Source: an uncultured Prochlorococcus sp.
GTDB lineage: Bacteria; Cyanobacteriota; Cyanobacteriia; PCC-6307; Cyanobiaceae
Direction of reading: 5' to 3'
Assembly (NCBI GenBank): GCA_902537445.1
Contig: CACBBI010000002.1
Location: 1-64,000 of the forward strand
Length of the DNA: 64,000 bases
The notes beneath the pieces are model-generated. The model was not told where the DNA came from and searched no databases. It saw only the letters and a list, made by a program, of their open reading frames with translations. How positions within the stretch are numbered: position 1 is the stretch's first letter; each line of letters begins with the position of its first letter. A program made the translations under genes and the position numbers. This document shows positions 44,193 to 53,640 of this stretch, piece by piece.

Positions 44193-44495
44193 ATGGCTAC
44201 CCGCCAAAACTCAACTAATGGGAAGCCTAAATCCCCCAGAATTCAGGTAGTTCTTCCAGAATTAATATGTGAGCAATTAACTATTTTGGCCGATAATGAA
44301 TCTAGGACAGTAAGTAATATGGCAAAAGTGTTAATACAAGAGGGTATAAAAAAATATTTCGAAAAAGAAAGTAAATCACCTGTTTCAGAAAATAATTTAA
44401 ATACTGATAAATTTAGAGATGAACTTGAAAAACAAAGCGTCAGAAGATTAAAAAGAGCTCCTCAAAGGATTAGATACTATAAAAAATCTGATTAA
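44193..44495 (+). CDS. CopG-like ribbon-helix-helix DNA-binding protein
   Basis: 100 residues. The central segment SPRIQVVLPELICEQLTILAD and NESRTVSNMAKVLIQEGIKKYF have the beta-strand, helix, helix pattern of RHH/CopG regulators (residues about 14-58), with a basic C-terminal tail (KQSVRRLKRAPQRIRYYKK). Probably a small transcription regulator. Target unknown; the inverted repeat in its own upstream region is a candidate site. Stops 7 bases short of the convergent ktrA-like gene. Confidence 0.75.
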   Translation: MATRQNSTNGKPKSPRIQVVLPELICEQLTILADNESRTVSNMAKVLIQEGIKKYFEKESKSPVSENNLNTDKFRDELEKQSVRRLKRAPQRIRYYKKSD

Positions 44496-44501
44496 AAATA
44501 A

Positions 44502-45206
44502 TTAATTTTGAGGCAATTTCTGTAAATCTACAGTTTTACCCATGACTACCAAAATATTTCCTCTTTCCAAAATATATTTTGCTGGAGGATTAACTGTTAA
44601 CTCTTCAGCAGGCCCAGCAGCAAGAACATTTACTAAATAATTTTTCCTCAAATTTAAATCTCTTAAAGATCTTCCAATAAATTCCTCTGGAACAGTTATT
44701 TCATCTATACCAGTTTGATTATCTAGTTCCAATCTTTCGATTAGGTTTGGTCTTACTAATTCTAAACCTAATCTTTCTCCTTGCATCCTAGATGGGAAAA
44801 CAACTTTATCTGCACCTACTCTTTTTAACATTTTTTCGTGCAAGTCACTGGTAGCTCTTGCTATTACTCTTTTCACTTTGCTACCTTCACTATCCTTAGC
44901 AATAAGAGTTGTAGTTATACTTGCTTCAATAGGTTCACTAATACCCACTACAACAGTATTCATTTCAAGAATTCCCGATTCCTTCATAGACTCTTCATCA
45001 GTACAATCTACAACTCTTGCTTCTATGGAAGGTTCTAATTGCCTTAAATCATCAATAGCTTTTTCCGAATAATCTGCAGCCAAAACATCAGCACCATTAC
45101 TAATAAGTTCTCTGCAAACTGCGGTTCCAAATCTTCCAACGCCGACAACTGCAAAAGTAAGTGCTTCATTTTCTTTCTTTTGAGACCACTGCCACCAATC
45201 AGCCAT
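44502..45206 (-). CDS. KtrA/TrkA-type potassium uptake regulatory subunit
   Basis: Cytoplasmic gating ring of a Ktr/Trk cation transporter. 234 residues: N-terminal RCK_N Rossmann domain with GVGRFGTAVCRELISNGADV (residues 22-41), DCTDEESMKESG and a C-terminal RCK_C domain (TVPEEFIGRSLRDLNLRKNYLV). It binds ATP/NAD(H) in known systems. The ktrB-like gene lies 18 bases upstream on the same strand, an expected pairing. Confidence 0.93.
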   Translation of the reverse strand: MADWWQWSQKKENEALTFAVVGVGRFGTAVCRELISNGADVLAADYSEKAIDDLRQLEPSIEARVVDCTDEESMKESGILEMNTVVVGISEPIEASITTTLIAKDSEGSKVKRVIARATSDLHEKMLKRVGADKVVFPSRMQGERLGLELVRPNLIERLELDNQTGIDEITVPEEFIGRSLRDLNLRKNYLVNVLAAGPAEELTVNPPAKYILERGNILVVMGKTVDLQKLPQN

Positions 45207-45224
45207 AATAAAACTTAGTCAATT

Positions 45225-46628
45225 CTAAACATATAGATCAGCCCTAGGATAGCCAATTCTCTTTTGTCTATCTATTCTACTTTTATAAAGAGCCTGCCAA
45301 AGTGCACTTAAAAGCAAAAGGATCCCAAGTCTACCCACAAACATACCCACAATAATAATAAATTGACCAAAATGATTTAATTTTGCGGTTAAACCAATAT
45401 CAAAACCAACCGTTGCAAATGCAGATATGCAAGTGAACAGAATTTCTAAGAATGTGAATGATTCTTTTTTTACAAAAGTATTAGTTGTACTAAGCAACAT
45501 TGCCATTAAAAGAACAAAAAGCAAAGATCCAACTGTGATTCCAACTGCCTTTAAAATTACTTTATCTGAAATTAATCTATTGCTAATAATTACATCTTTC
45601 TGACCTCTTAAAGTTGATCTAGTTGCTGCCATTAAAGCAATAAATGTAGTTGTTTTTATGCCTCCACCAGTACCTCCTGTACTTGCTCCAATAAACATAA
45701 GCGTCATTAATAATAATAGGCCCGTATCTGAGATAGAGTTCAAAGAAATCGGAAAATTTGTAAAGCCTGCAGTTCTTGCACTAACTGTTTCGAAGATAGA
45801 TGACATTAACCGTTCAAACAAATTTAAATCATTAAAAAATTGACTATTTAGCAATGATTCAGTGATAAAGAATCCTAATGATCCGAACAATATTAGAGAC
45901 AAACTTGTCCTAATAACTAGTCTGGAATGGAGGCTTAATTTCTTATAAGAAAGATTTTTTTTATGACTCCAAATATCATCAATAACCCGCCAGCCCAATC
46001 CACCCATAACAATGAGAAAAACAAAAACACTATTCACCAAATAATTTGTTCTATAGTCTTGAAGACTATTTGACATTAACGAAAATCCTGCATTGTTATA
46101 TGCAGAAATGCTGTGAAAAATCGAGGACCATAGCCTTTCCCAATTATTTTGAATGTCTACAAATCCAAAAGAATATAAGACAATTGCGCCCAAGGATATG
46201 ATACTAATCGCAGTAATAGCAATGCTTTGAAAAGTTCGACCAATTCCTCCAACTCCAAATTCATCTAAAGTCTTTCCTTTGTCTAATCTAGTTCTTAGCT
46301 TTGTCCCCTTTACAACAAACCCTTGTAAAAATGTTGTAATGGCCATTAATCCTAGTCCACCTGATAAAAGCATAAAAGCTAAGAAAACTTGGCCAAAGAA
46401 ATTTAAATCAACACCAATATCTATTATGGTTAAGCCAGTAACGGTTATTGCAGAAGTAGATGTAAAAAATGCTTCCCACAAACCAACCTTTGAAGATGAA
46501 CATAATGGAGAGCTCAAAATTAAAGTTCCGAGGCAAATAATAAACAAGCCTGTAACAATAGTAAATTGAGGTACAGATAGCTTTTTGTAAGCATCTTTTA
46601 ACTTATAAACCTTACTTGTGAATTTCAC
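45225..46628 (-). CDS. KtrB/TrkH-type cation transporter
   Basis: Membrane subunit of a Na+/K+-transport system. 467 residues with about ten membrane segments in four M1-P-M2 repeats; selectivity regions include SAITVTGLTI, SAYNNAGFSL, SARTAGFTNFP and SAFATVGFDIG, each with a Gly. The last repeat lacks Met/extended loops typical of E. coli TrkH, so KtrB is the closer group. In Synechocystis, Ktr depends on Na+. Lies between SLC13 and KtrA genes in one operon. Confidence 0.93.
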   Translation of the reverse strand: MKFTSKVYKLKDAYKKLSVPQFTIVTGLFIICLGTLILSSPLCSSSKVGLWEAFFTSTSAITVTGLTIIDIGVDLNFFGQVFLAFMLLSGGLGLMAITTFLQGFVVKGTKLRTRLDKGKTLDEFGVGGIGRTFQSIAITAISIISLGAIVLYSFGFVDIQNNWERLWSSIFHSISAYNNAGFSLMSNSLQDYRTNYLVNSVFVFLIVMGGLGWRVIDDIWSHKKNLSYKKLSLHSRLVIRTSLSLILFGSLGFFITESLLNSQFFNDLNLFERLMSSIFETVSARTAGFTNFPISLNSISDTGLLLLMTLMFIGASTGGTGGGIKTTTFIALMAATRSTLRGQKDVIISNRLISDKVILKAVGITVGSLLFVLLMAMLLSTTNTFVKKESFTFLEILFTCISAFATVGFDIGLTAKLNHFGQFIIIVGMFVGRLGILLLLSALWQALYKSRIDRQKRIGYPRADLYV

Positions 46629-46632
46629 GATA

Positions 46633-48441
46633 TTACCCGTAATTTAAAATTATCAATGCTGGCACAGTAAATGACATTATAAGTGTTAATCCAGCTCCGT
46701 ATTTTGCGATATCAAAAAATCTATATCTTCCAGGACCATAAACCATTAAATTTGTTTGATAACCCATTGGAGTCAAGAAAGATTGACTTGCACCGAATAA
46801 AACAAGCATTATTAAAGCGCTTGGTGAAATTTCTAAAACATTTGAGAATTCAATAGCAACAGGCAAAATCAAAGCAACCGAAGCGGCATTACTTATAAAT
46901 TGCGTAAGAATAACTGTAGATACAAAAATTATGACTAATGCAAAATAAAGAGGCATTCCGTTAAGGGCAAAGTTTAGATTAACTGCAATTACATCTGCTA
47001 ATCCAGTTATCTGCATAGCTACACTAAAACACGATAGGGATCCCAGCAATAAAATGACGTCTAACCTAATTGATTTTTGTATCTCTGCAGGTCTTAAACA
47101 TCCACAAGCAACCATTGCAATCACTGCCAAAAGAACCGAACCTACTAATGGAATATTAGAAACCGAAGGCAAAACTACCATTCCTATTGCAATTGCAATC
47201 GATATAGGTTTTTTTATCAAAAAAGGTAAGTCATCTTCGAATTGATCTAAAATAAGCAAATCATTACTAGCTTGCAAACCTCTTATTGAATCTAGCGGTG
47301 CTTGCAATAATAAAACATCTCCAGCCCTTAAAACAGCTTGACCTAATCTCTCCTGAACAGTTTGTTGACCTCTTCTTAATGCTAAAACTGTTGCATTATG
47401 ACGCTGCCTAAATCTTAATTCTCTCAAACTTGCACCGGCTAAAGTTGAACCAGCTGGTAATAAGGCTTCAAAGGTCTTTGTACCTTCATCATCTGAGAAA
47501 ACATTAGCCCCATCGAAAGATGTTTTGTTTTCTCCTAACAGAATAGTATGTTCCTGCTGCAGCCTAAATAAGTCTGCCCTTGTAACGCGGATTATTAATC
47601 TATCATCTGGTTCAATCTTTCTATCAGCCAAAGGAGGAAGAATAACTTTTCCATTTCGTTGCAATTCCAGAACATCAACGTCAAATCGTCTTTGCAATCT
47701 ACTATTTCTGACAGATTGTCCAACTAATTCTGAAGTAGAGGGAATAGTAACTTCGGTAAAATATATATTCATATCACCATTTTTAATAAACTCCTTATCT
47801 CTCCCTCTATCTGGCAAAAGCATGTCAGAAACTAGAATCATATAGGTTGTACCTATAAGCCACACAGGAATTCCTATTGAAGTCAAGCTAAATAATTCCA
47901 AACCTCCATAACCTAATTGTTGACTAATATCACTTACAAGAAGATTTACTGAGCTACCTAATAATGTCAGAGTTCCACCGAGTAAAGTAGCAAAAGAAAG
48001 AGGTAGTAAAACTTTTGATGGTGATATATTTCTTCGCTCGCACCAACTCTCAATTAAAGGTAACAACGATGCTACTACTGGAGTATTAGGTACAATTCCA
48101 GATATTGGAGCAATCAAAAAAGCTATTAAAGAAATTAATTTCCTTGGAGTTCGAATACTTTCAGAAGAAATCAATTCTCTTACTCTGTCTAAGGCACCAC
48201 TTTTAAATAATGCTGAGGAAACTGCAAATAAACCCATAAGGGTTATTAAAGAGGGGCTACCAAATCCAGCTAAAGCTTTTTCAGGAGAAAGAACCCCAGT
48301 AGATATAAATATTCCTACACATAACAAACCAGTCAATTCTGGTGCAATAGTATTTCTAATAAACAAAATTATTGACATTATTAAAACAACTACCGTTATA
48401 AACGCATCAAAATTATTACTAACTACTGCAATTAAATTCAT
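46633..48441 (-). CDS. SLC13/DASS-type anion transporter with internal RCK_C (TrkA_C) domains
   Basis: 602 residues. N-terminal membrane half (about 1-200: TGLLCVGIFISTGVLSPEKALAGFGSPS), then two RCK_C domains (about 215-290 and 305-375: TSELVGQSVRNSRLQRRFDV and AGASLRELRFRQRHNATVLA), then a second membrane half (TQFISNAASVALILPVAIEF, QTNLMVYGPG). This layout is typical of bacterial SLC13 transporters, often sulfate or dicarboxylate, regulated by the soluble domains. Substrate uncertain. Head of a KtrB-KtrA operon, 4 bases upstream of ktrB. Confidence 0.9.
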   Translation of the reverse strand: MNLIAVVSNNFDAFITVVVLIMSIILFIRNTIAPELTGLLCVGIFISTGVLSPEKALAGFGSPSLITLMGLFAVSSALFKSGALDRVRELISSESIRTPRKLISLIAFLIAPISGIVPNTPVVASLLPLIESWCERRNISPSKVLLPLSFATLLGGTLTLLGSSVNLLVSDISQQLGYGGLELFSLTSIGIPVWLIGTTYMILVSDMLLPDRGRDKEFIKNGDMNIYFTEVTIPSTSELVGQSVRNSRLQRRFDVDVLELQRNGKVILPPLADRKIEPDDRLIIRVTRADLFRLQQEHTILLGENKTSFDGANVFSDDEGTKTFEALLPAGSTLAGASLRELRFRQRHNATVLALRRGQQTVQERLGQAVLRAGDVLLLQAPLDSIRGLQASNDLLILDQFEDDLPFLIKKPISIAIAIGMVVLPSVSNIPLVGSVLLAVIAMVACGCLRPAEIQKSIRLDVILLLGSLSCFSVAMQITGLADVIAVNLNFALNGMPLYFALVIIFVSTVILTQFISNAASVALILPVAIEFSNVLEISPSALIMLVLFGASQSFLTPMGYQTNLMVYGPGRYRFFDIAKYGAGLTLIMSFTVPALIILNYG

Positions 48442-48490
48442 ACAAAACTTATTTAACTCAATATACCCAAAAACAATATTTCAAAAAAGT

Positions 48491-49684
48491 TTAATTCGAA
48501 TAATCTTTTTTAAGAAACTTTTTAAAAATAGATTTTTTTTGGAATATCCATGAAGATGCAGATTTTAAGCTTTCTGTAATATCAGGCAACTTGGAAGCAT
48601 ATATCAGTCTTCTTGCCTCAAAAGCCAATTTCCCAGATAAAGTAACCCCAAGCCCAGAAATTGAAGCTTCGCCAATTCCTAAGCTAATCATTTCACCGTT
48701 GTCTTGAAATTGAAAGGGTAAAGGATCCTTTCCTTGAATTAAAAGTTCTAAATTATTAGCAAGATGATTTCCTTCTTGCATAGCGACCTGAGCAGTTATC
48801 GGTAAATCCTCCATTCCTTCAATAACTGAAATATCACCAATAGCAAAACAGTTTTTATGGTTTTCTATTTGCAAATTATTATTAACTAAAATTCGTCCAA
48901 ATTTTTTTGTTATTTGATCAGTTTCTAAGTAAGGCAAATTAGGTTTAACACCTGCTGTCCAAATAACAATATCTTTATCAAAGGAAGTTATTCCATCCTC
49001 GCTAGAAATACTAATCTTAGTTTCTGAGACTTCTTTAACTGTGGAATTCAAAAGAATGTTGATTTTTCTTTTTTCTAATGCCTTCTCAGCTTGTTCTCTG
49101 TTAAAAATTTTGTTTTTATTTAAGATTTCGTTTGATTTATCTATTACATTAATTTCAAATTGGTCTGTAAATATATCTTTAATTTTGCATGCCAACTCGA
49201 TGCCAGAGGGACCACCTCCAACTATGAATAACTTTTTATACAACGCAGCATCTTGTGATTTTTTTAAAAAAGAATTTAATTTATTTAAATCATGCACATC
49301 ATTAAAAAAATAACAATTTTCATCTACACCTTTTATAAAAAAACTATTTGGAATAGATCCTGTACAGATAACGAGATACTGATAACTTAATTTTAATTCG
49401 TCACTAAATTCAAGAATATTTTCTTTGAAGGAAATCTTGGTTAAACAATTTCTTAAAAAAGTTATACCGGCATCAGAAAAAATATTTGCAAATTTTGGGG
49501 TGGCTTCCCAACTTCTTATTTCTTTACTTAAAACTTCGTACATTAAAGGTTTAAATATAAAATTAGTTGCAGAATCAACCACAAGAATCGGTAAAGAAGG
49601 ATTAAGATTTTTTAAATTCAAAGCAAATGTCATACCTGCAAAACCTGCTCCAACTATTACTATTGGTTTTTGTATTGATTTCAT
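48491..49684 (-). CDS. type II NADH dehydrogenase (NDH-2)
   Basis: 397 residues. FAD motif VIVGAGFAGMTFALNL (residues 9-24), NAD motif LFIVGGGPSGIELACKI, CFAIGDIS near residue 285 and a membrane-association C-terminus. It oxidises NAD(P)H and reduces quinone without proton pumping; cyanobacterial members may sense redox state. Upstream of the SLC13 gene in the same direction. Divergent from cysH. Confidence 0.9.
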   Translation of the reverse strand: MKSIQKPIVIVGAGFAGMTFALNLKNLNPSLPILVVDSATNFIFKPLMYEVLSKEIRSWEATPKFANIFSDAGITFLRNCLTKISFKENILEFSDELKLSYQYLVICTGSIPNSFFIKGVDENCYFFNDVHDLNKLNSFLKKSQDAALYKKLFIVGGGPSGIELACKIKDIFTDQFEINVIDKSNEILNKNKIFNREQAEKALEKRKINILLNSTVKEVSETKISISSEDGITSFDKDIVIWTAGVKPNLPYLETDQITKKFGRILVNNNLQIENHKNCFAIGDISVIEGMEDLPITAQVAMQEGNHLANNLELLIQGKDPLPFQFQDNGEMISLGIGEASISGLGVTLSGKLAFEARRLIYASKLPDITESLKSASSWIFQKKSIFKKFLKKDYSN

Positions 49685-49772
49685 TAGAGAAATATTGTTA
49701 TGCGTAAATGTATTATTAAACTATACGAATAATTTTTAAATTGAGCGAAATAAAATTAAACTCATAATCAAA

Positions 49773-50495
49773 ATGATTGAAAAAATCCACAAAGATATTC
49801 AAACTAACTTGAGAAAATATAATCAAGAGCTTGTAGATATGAAGCCTCAAGGAATGCTTACATGGGGTTATGAAAAGTTTGATAATCAATTTGCTATTAC
49901 AACAAGTTTTGGTATACAGTCATCAGTCCTTTTAGATATGGTCAGTAAATTATCTCTACAAAAAAAAATCAAAATATTTTGGATAGATACAGGTTACCTT
50001 CCTCCAGAAACATACCATTACGCTGAAAAGCTTATTGATAATTTATCATTAGAAGTTGAAGTTCTTCAAAGTGAATTATCTCCAGCAAGAATGGAGGCCA
50101 AATACGGAAAACTTTGGGAAACAAAAAAAGAGAGTGATTTAGATAAGTATCATGAATTGAGAAAGATAAAACCCTTAGAAAATGGTCTAGAAAAATATAA
50201 TATTTTCTGCTGGGCAAGCGGTGTTAGATCAAGTCAAACAGAAAATAGAAACAAAATGAAATTCATAGACGTAATTCGTCAAAGACTCTCTTTAAGACCT
50301 TTATTAAATTGGACAAATAAAGATATTTTTTATTATATGGAAGAGAATAATTTACCTGCCCATCCACTTTTTATCAAAGGTTATTCTTCTGTAGGAGATT
50401 GGCATTCAAGCAGTCCCGATGGTATTGATACAAAAGGCAGAAATACAAGATTTGGGGGGATTAAACAAGAATGTGGAATACATACTAATAATTAA
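49773..50495 (+). CDS. cysH: phosphoadenylyl-/adenylyl-sulfate reductase
   Basis: Reduces PAPS or APS to sulfite in sulfate assimilation, using thioredoxin. 240 residues: TTSFGIQSSVLLDM (PP-loop), KIFWIDTGYLPPETYHYAE, CWASGVRSSQTENR and the C-terminal catalytic ECGIH (Cys234). It has a second Cys in the CWASG segment but lacks the paired CC motifs of the Fe-S APS-type (only one Cys there), so the PAPS-type (thioredoxin-dependent, no cluster) is favoured. Start ATG follows a spacer from the divergent NDH-2 gene. Confidence 0.92.
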   Translation: MIEKIHKDIQTNLRKYNQELVDMKPQGMLTWGYEKFDNQFAITTSFGIQSSVLLDMVSKLSLQKKIKIFWIDTGYLPPETYHYAEKLIDNLSLEVEVLQSELSPARMEAKYGKLWETKKESDLDKYHELRKIKPLENGLEKYNIFCWASGVRSSQTENRNKMKFIDVIRQRLSLRPLLNWTNKDIFYYMEENNLPAHPLFIKGYSSVGDWHSSSPDGIDTKGRNTRFGGIKQECGIHTNN

Positions 50496-50510
50496 ATTGA
50501 TCATAGAACA

Positions 50511-51206
50511 ATGGTCTTAGATATAAATTTTCTATTAGTAGGCAATAGTAGGCTTCATTGGGCTCAATATTCTAAAAATCAATCTAAATTCTTCCATACC
50601 AAAAAAGAGCAAAAAGTTCCCGAAAATATAGATCTTGATCAATTAATTTGGGCTTCTGTAGGAAAATTACCAAATTTTTTGCTAAAAAAAGAAAATGAAA
50701 TAAAAACTAAAGATATCCAATTATCAAATCTTCCTGAATATTTTGGAGTTGATAGAGCTCTTGCCTGCATTGCCGCTTTAAAAATTATTGAAAACCCTTT
50801 CAAAAAAGATTTGCTAATTGCAGATTTTGGAACAATATTATCAATAACAAAATTGAATTCAAATGGATCTATTATTGGAGGTCAACTTCTTCCAGGTTTT
50901 CTAACACAATTAAAATCAATGGAACAAAATACAAAAAATCTTAAAGTTCCCAAAAAATATGATATTCCGATCAAAGATTTTTTAATTAATACAGAAGAAG
51001 CAATCTTAAAAGGAGTAATCAACTCTCTTACTGGCGTGATTAATAGTTTATTTAATCCCGAAAAGGATATTTTAATAATCTGTGGAGGAGACTCTCAATT
51101 ACTCACAAAATCTCTAAAAACTAAAAAAGAAAAGATTATCAATGCTCCTAATTTAGTTATGGAGGGGATGATTATTCACCACCTGTCCATAAAAAATTTA
51201 GCTTAA
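50511..51206 (+). CDS. coaX: type III pantothenate kinase
   Basis: First step of CoA synthesis. 231 residues of ASKHA fold. The first phosphate loop reads FLLVGNSRLHWA (the usual Asp is replaced, as in other cyanobacterial CoaX), GVDRALACIAAL is the signature D-R-x-A segment, LLIADFGTILSITK is the phosphate-2 strand with Asp, and IICGGDSQLL the adenosine motif. Begins 15 bases after cysH; converges with prxQ, overlapping it by 9 bases. Confidence 0.88.
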   Translation: MVLDINFLLVGNSRLHWAQYSKNQSKFFHTKKEQKVPENIDLDQLIWASVGKLPNFLLKKENEIKTKDIQLSNLPEYFGVDRALACIAALKIIENPFKKDLLIADFGTILSITKLNSNGSIIGGQLLPGFLTQLKSMEQNTKNLKVPKKYDIPIKDFLINTEEAILKGVINSLTGVINSLFNPEKDILIICGGDSQLLTKSLKTKKEKIINAPNLVMEGMIIHHLSIKNLA

Positions 51207-51665
51207 CCCAAGGTCTGCAATTATATGATCAGCCATTATTGCTGCTTTTACCTTTAAGTAAATTTTTTCGATGTTACCTTCAGCATCAATTAAAAAAGTA
51301 TTTCTCATCATTCCCATATATTCTTTTCCCATGAATTTTTTCAGTCCATAGCTATCGTAATCAGAAGAAACTTTGAAAGGTTCAGGATCAGTTAAAAGAA
51401 TAAAAGGTAAATTAAATTTTTCTATAAACTTTTGATGAGAGGATGCATTATCTTTACTAATACCAAGCACAACAATATTATTATTTTGGAGTAAATCCCA
51501 ATTCTCTTTAAAATTACATGCTTCTTTAGTACATCCTGGAGTATTATCTTTTGGATAAAAATATAGTATTATTCTTTTACCTTTAAAATCACTAAGAGAA
51601 ACTTCTTTCTCAAAAGAATCTTTTAATTTAAATTCTGGTGCTTTGTCGCCAACCTTAAGAGCCAT
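51198..51665 (-). CDS. peroxiredoxin Q (BCP-type)
   Basis: Thiol peroxidase of about 155 residues. Begins ALKVGDKAPEFKLKD after the Met, has YFYPKDNTPGCTKEACNF with the peroxidatic Cys45 and resolving Cys50, and VLGISKDNASSHQKF. The ATG at this position is chosen over an upstream frame because it fits the family start. The start codon shares bases with the TTG of the divergent phosphopantetheinyl transferase gene. Confidence 0.93.
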   Translation of the reverse strand: MALKVGDKAPEFKLKDSFEKEVSLSDFKGKRIILYFYPKDNTPGCTKEACNFKENWDLLQNNNIVVLGISKDNASSHQKFIEKFNLPFILLTDPEPFKVSSDYDSYGLKKFMGKEYMGMMRNTFLIDAEGNIEKIYLKVKAAIMADHIIADLGLS

Positions 51666-52321
51666 TGAAATTATTAAATGAGTATGAATATAAAATACCA
51701 AAAATTTGGTTTTATGAGATTAAAGGTGTGCAAGATGTCGCAACTATAGAAGAAATTAAAACTGCAAAAAACCTAACAAATTCAAGATCAAAGATTTTCT
51801 TAGAAACAAGAGCTTATTTGCGACAATCACTTTCAACACTTTTTGATTTAGACCCCCTAGAAATTCCAATTAATGCTCAACCTGGAGAACCTCCAAGTTT
51901 ACCCTCTGGCATGGGAAATATCAGTTTAAGTCATTGTAAAGATGCCATTACTATAGTCTGGCACAAAGGCAAAATAGGGATTGATATTGAGAGAAGAGAT
52001 AGAGATTTTAACCATGTAAAATTTGCAAAAAAATATTTTTTTCATACCAATAAATCAAACCATAATAATTATTTAACAAAAAATATGATATTGAATCAAT
52101 GGTGTGCTGTTGAAGCGGCTATAAAATGGGATCATGGAAAAATAGCTAAAGACATTAAATATTGGCAATTTTTTGAAAAGCCAAAAGAGTTAATTCATAA
52201 TAAGAAAAATATACATTTAAATTATTCACAGATTAACTTCCATAATTGGACTATCGCTTTAGCCTACGAAGAAAAAACTTCTTTTAATCCTGAGATTATT
52301 TGTTGTTCGAAAAATTTTTAA
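51665..52321 (+). CDS. 4'-phosphopantetheinyl transferase (Sfp/HetI-like)
   Basis: Moves phosphopantetheine from CoA to acyl carrier protein and similar carriers. 218 residues with GNISLSHCKDAITI, KIGIDIERRDRDF (Mg-binding Asp/Glu) and NQWCAVEAAIKW (WxxxEAxxK). The only start in frame ahead of the conserved region is a TTG that overlaps the start codon of prxQ on the other strand; no ATG is available upstream of GNISLSHC. The 3' end overlaps convergent rarA by 4 bases. Confidence 0.85.
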   Translation: MKLLNEYEYKIPKIWFYEIKGVQDVATIEEIKTAKNLTNSRSKIFLETRAYLRQSLSTLFDLDPLEIPINAQPGEPPSLPSGMGNISLSHCKDAITIVWHKGKIGIDIERRDRDFNHVKFAKKYFFHTNKSNHNNYLTKNMILNQWCAVEAAIKWDHGKIAKDIKYWQFFEKPKELIHNKKNIHLNYSQINFHNWTIALAYEEKTSFNPEIICCSKNF

Positions 52322-53607
52322 TTTTCTTTTCTTCTAAGCAGTTCTTCATATTGAGTTTTTTCCCATCCATTATTATTTGGTTCCCATATTTTTAAACCTC
52401 TTAAAGATTTAGGAAGATATTCTTGTACGACCCAATTACCTGGATGATTATGAGGATTTACATAACTATTAGAATTATTTTTTAAATGAAGTGGAACATC
52501 AAAAGCATTGGAAGATTTTATTGTTTCAATTGCTTTAAAAATACTTTTCGTACTATTACTTTTTGGAGAAATAGCTAAATATAAAGAAGCCTGCGTTAAA
52601 AAATATAATCCTTCTGGAAAACCAACTCTATCAAAAGCATCACAACAGGATTGTACAACTACTATGGCATTAGGATCAGCTATTCCAATATCTTCACTGG
52701 CAGATATAAGTAGTCTTCTAAAAATAAAATTAGGATCTTCACCAGCCTCCAGCATATTCGCAAGCCAGAATAAAGTTGCATCTGGATCAGAACCTCTTAT
52801 GGACTTAATAAAGGCACTTATTACATCGTAATGATTTTGACCATTTTTATCGTAAACAATATTTTTCTTTTGTAGTGCATCCTCTGCTATTGAGAGATTA
52901 ATGTTGATTTCTTTAGCATCATTTTCAGCAGTTATTTCTATTGCCATCTCTAGCGCATTGATTAATGTCCTAGCATCTCCGCCAGAAAATTTAATCAAAT
53001 GACTTATAGCATCTTTTGTGAAATAAACCTTTTTTGAATCTTTTTGTTTTGAATAGTGAGTAATGACTTTTTGTATTATTTTCTGCAAATCATTTTCTGC
53101 CAAAGGAAGTAATGTAAAAATACGAGACCTGCTAACAAGCGCTTTATTAACAGCAAAGAAAGGGTTTTCAGTTGTAGCACCAATAAAAGTTATAGTTCCA
53201 TTTTCTATTGAAGGTAATAAAGCATCTTGCTGAACTGAAGTAAATCTATGAACCTCATCAATAAATAAAATTGTTTTTCTTTTTGAATTTATTAATCTAT
53301 CTTTTGCATTAGCGATTTCATTTCTTAATTCTTTAACACTTGATAATACTGCATTTAACTTAATTAATTTTGACCGCGTATTAAAAGAAATAATTTCAAT
53401 TAGAGTAGTTTTTCCAACACCCGGAGGGCCAGAAAAAATAAAATTACTGATCTTATCGTTTAATATTGCACTTCTTAAAAGTGAATTCTCATTCAAGATT
53501 GATTGTTGACCAAAAAAATCTTCCAAATTCTTTGGTCTTAATTTATCTGCCAAAGGTGCATTGTTTTCTATTTGAGAATAATTAGTAAATAAATTTTCTG
53601 AATGCAT
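52318..53607 (-). CDS. rarA: replication-associated recombination protein A (RarA/MgsA)
   Basis: AAA+ ATPase acting at stalled replication forks. 429 residues: PLADKLRPKNLEDFFGQQSIL, Walker A FSGPPGVGKTTLIE, Walker B TILFIDEVHRF, sensor FIGATTENPFFAVN, DARTLINALEMA, then the C-terminal tetramerisation part (FWLANMLEAGEDPNFIFRRL and HNHPGNWVVQEYLP). Normal length for RarA. Ends 4 bases over the convergent PPTase gene; starts 33 bases after pgm. Confidence 0.94.
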   Translation of the reverse strand: MHSENLFTNYSQIENNAPLADKLRPKNLEDFFGQQSILNENSLLRSAILNDKISNFIFSGPPGVGKTTLIEIISFNTRSKLIKLNAVLSSVKELRNEIANAKDRLINSKRKTILFIDEVHRFTSVQQDALLPSIENGTITFIGATTENPFFAVNKALVSRSRIFTLLPLAENDLQKIIQKVITHYSKQKDSKKVYFTKDAISHLIKFSGGDARTLINALEMAIEITAENDAKEININLSIAEDALQKKNIVYDKNGQNHYDVISAFIKSIRGSDPDATLFWLANMLEAGEDPNFIFRRLLISASEDIGIADPNAIVVVQSCCDAFDRVGFPEGLYFLTQASLYLAISPKSNSTKSIFKAIETIKSSNAFDVPLHLKNNSNSYVNPHNHPGNWVVQEYLPKSLRGLKIWEPNNNGWEKTQYEELLRRKEN

Positions 53608-53640
53608 ATAAATAAAATCAAAAAATCATTACTTTCAATT

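Noticed and set aside
52508..52831. 107-codon plus-strand frame
   Set aside because: Antisense to rarA, with no recognisable domain or start context.
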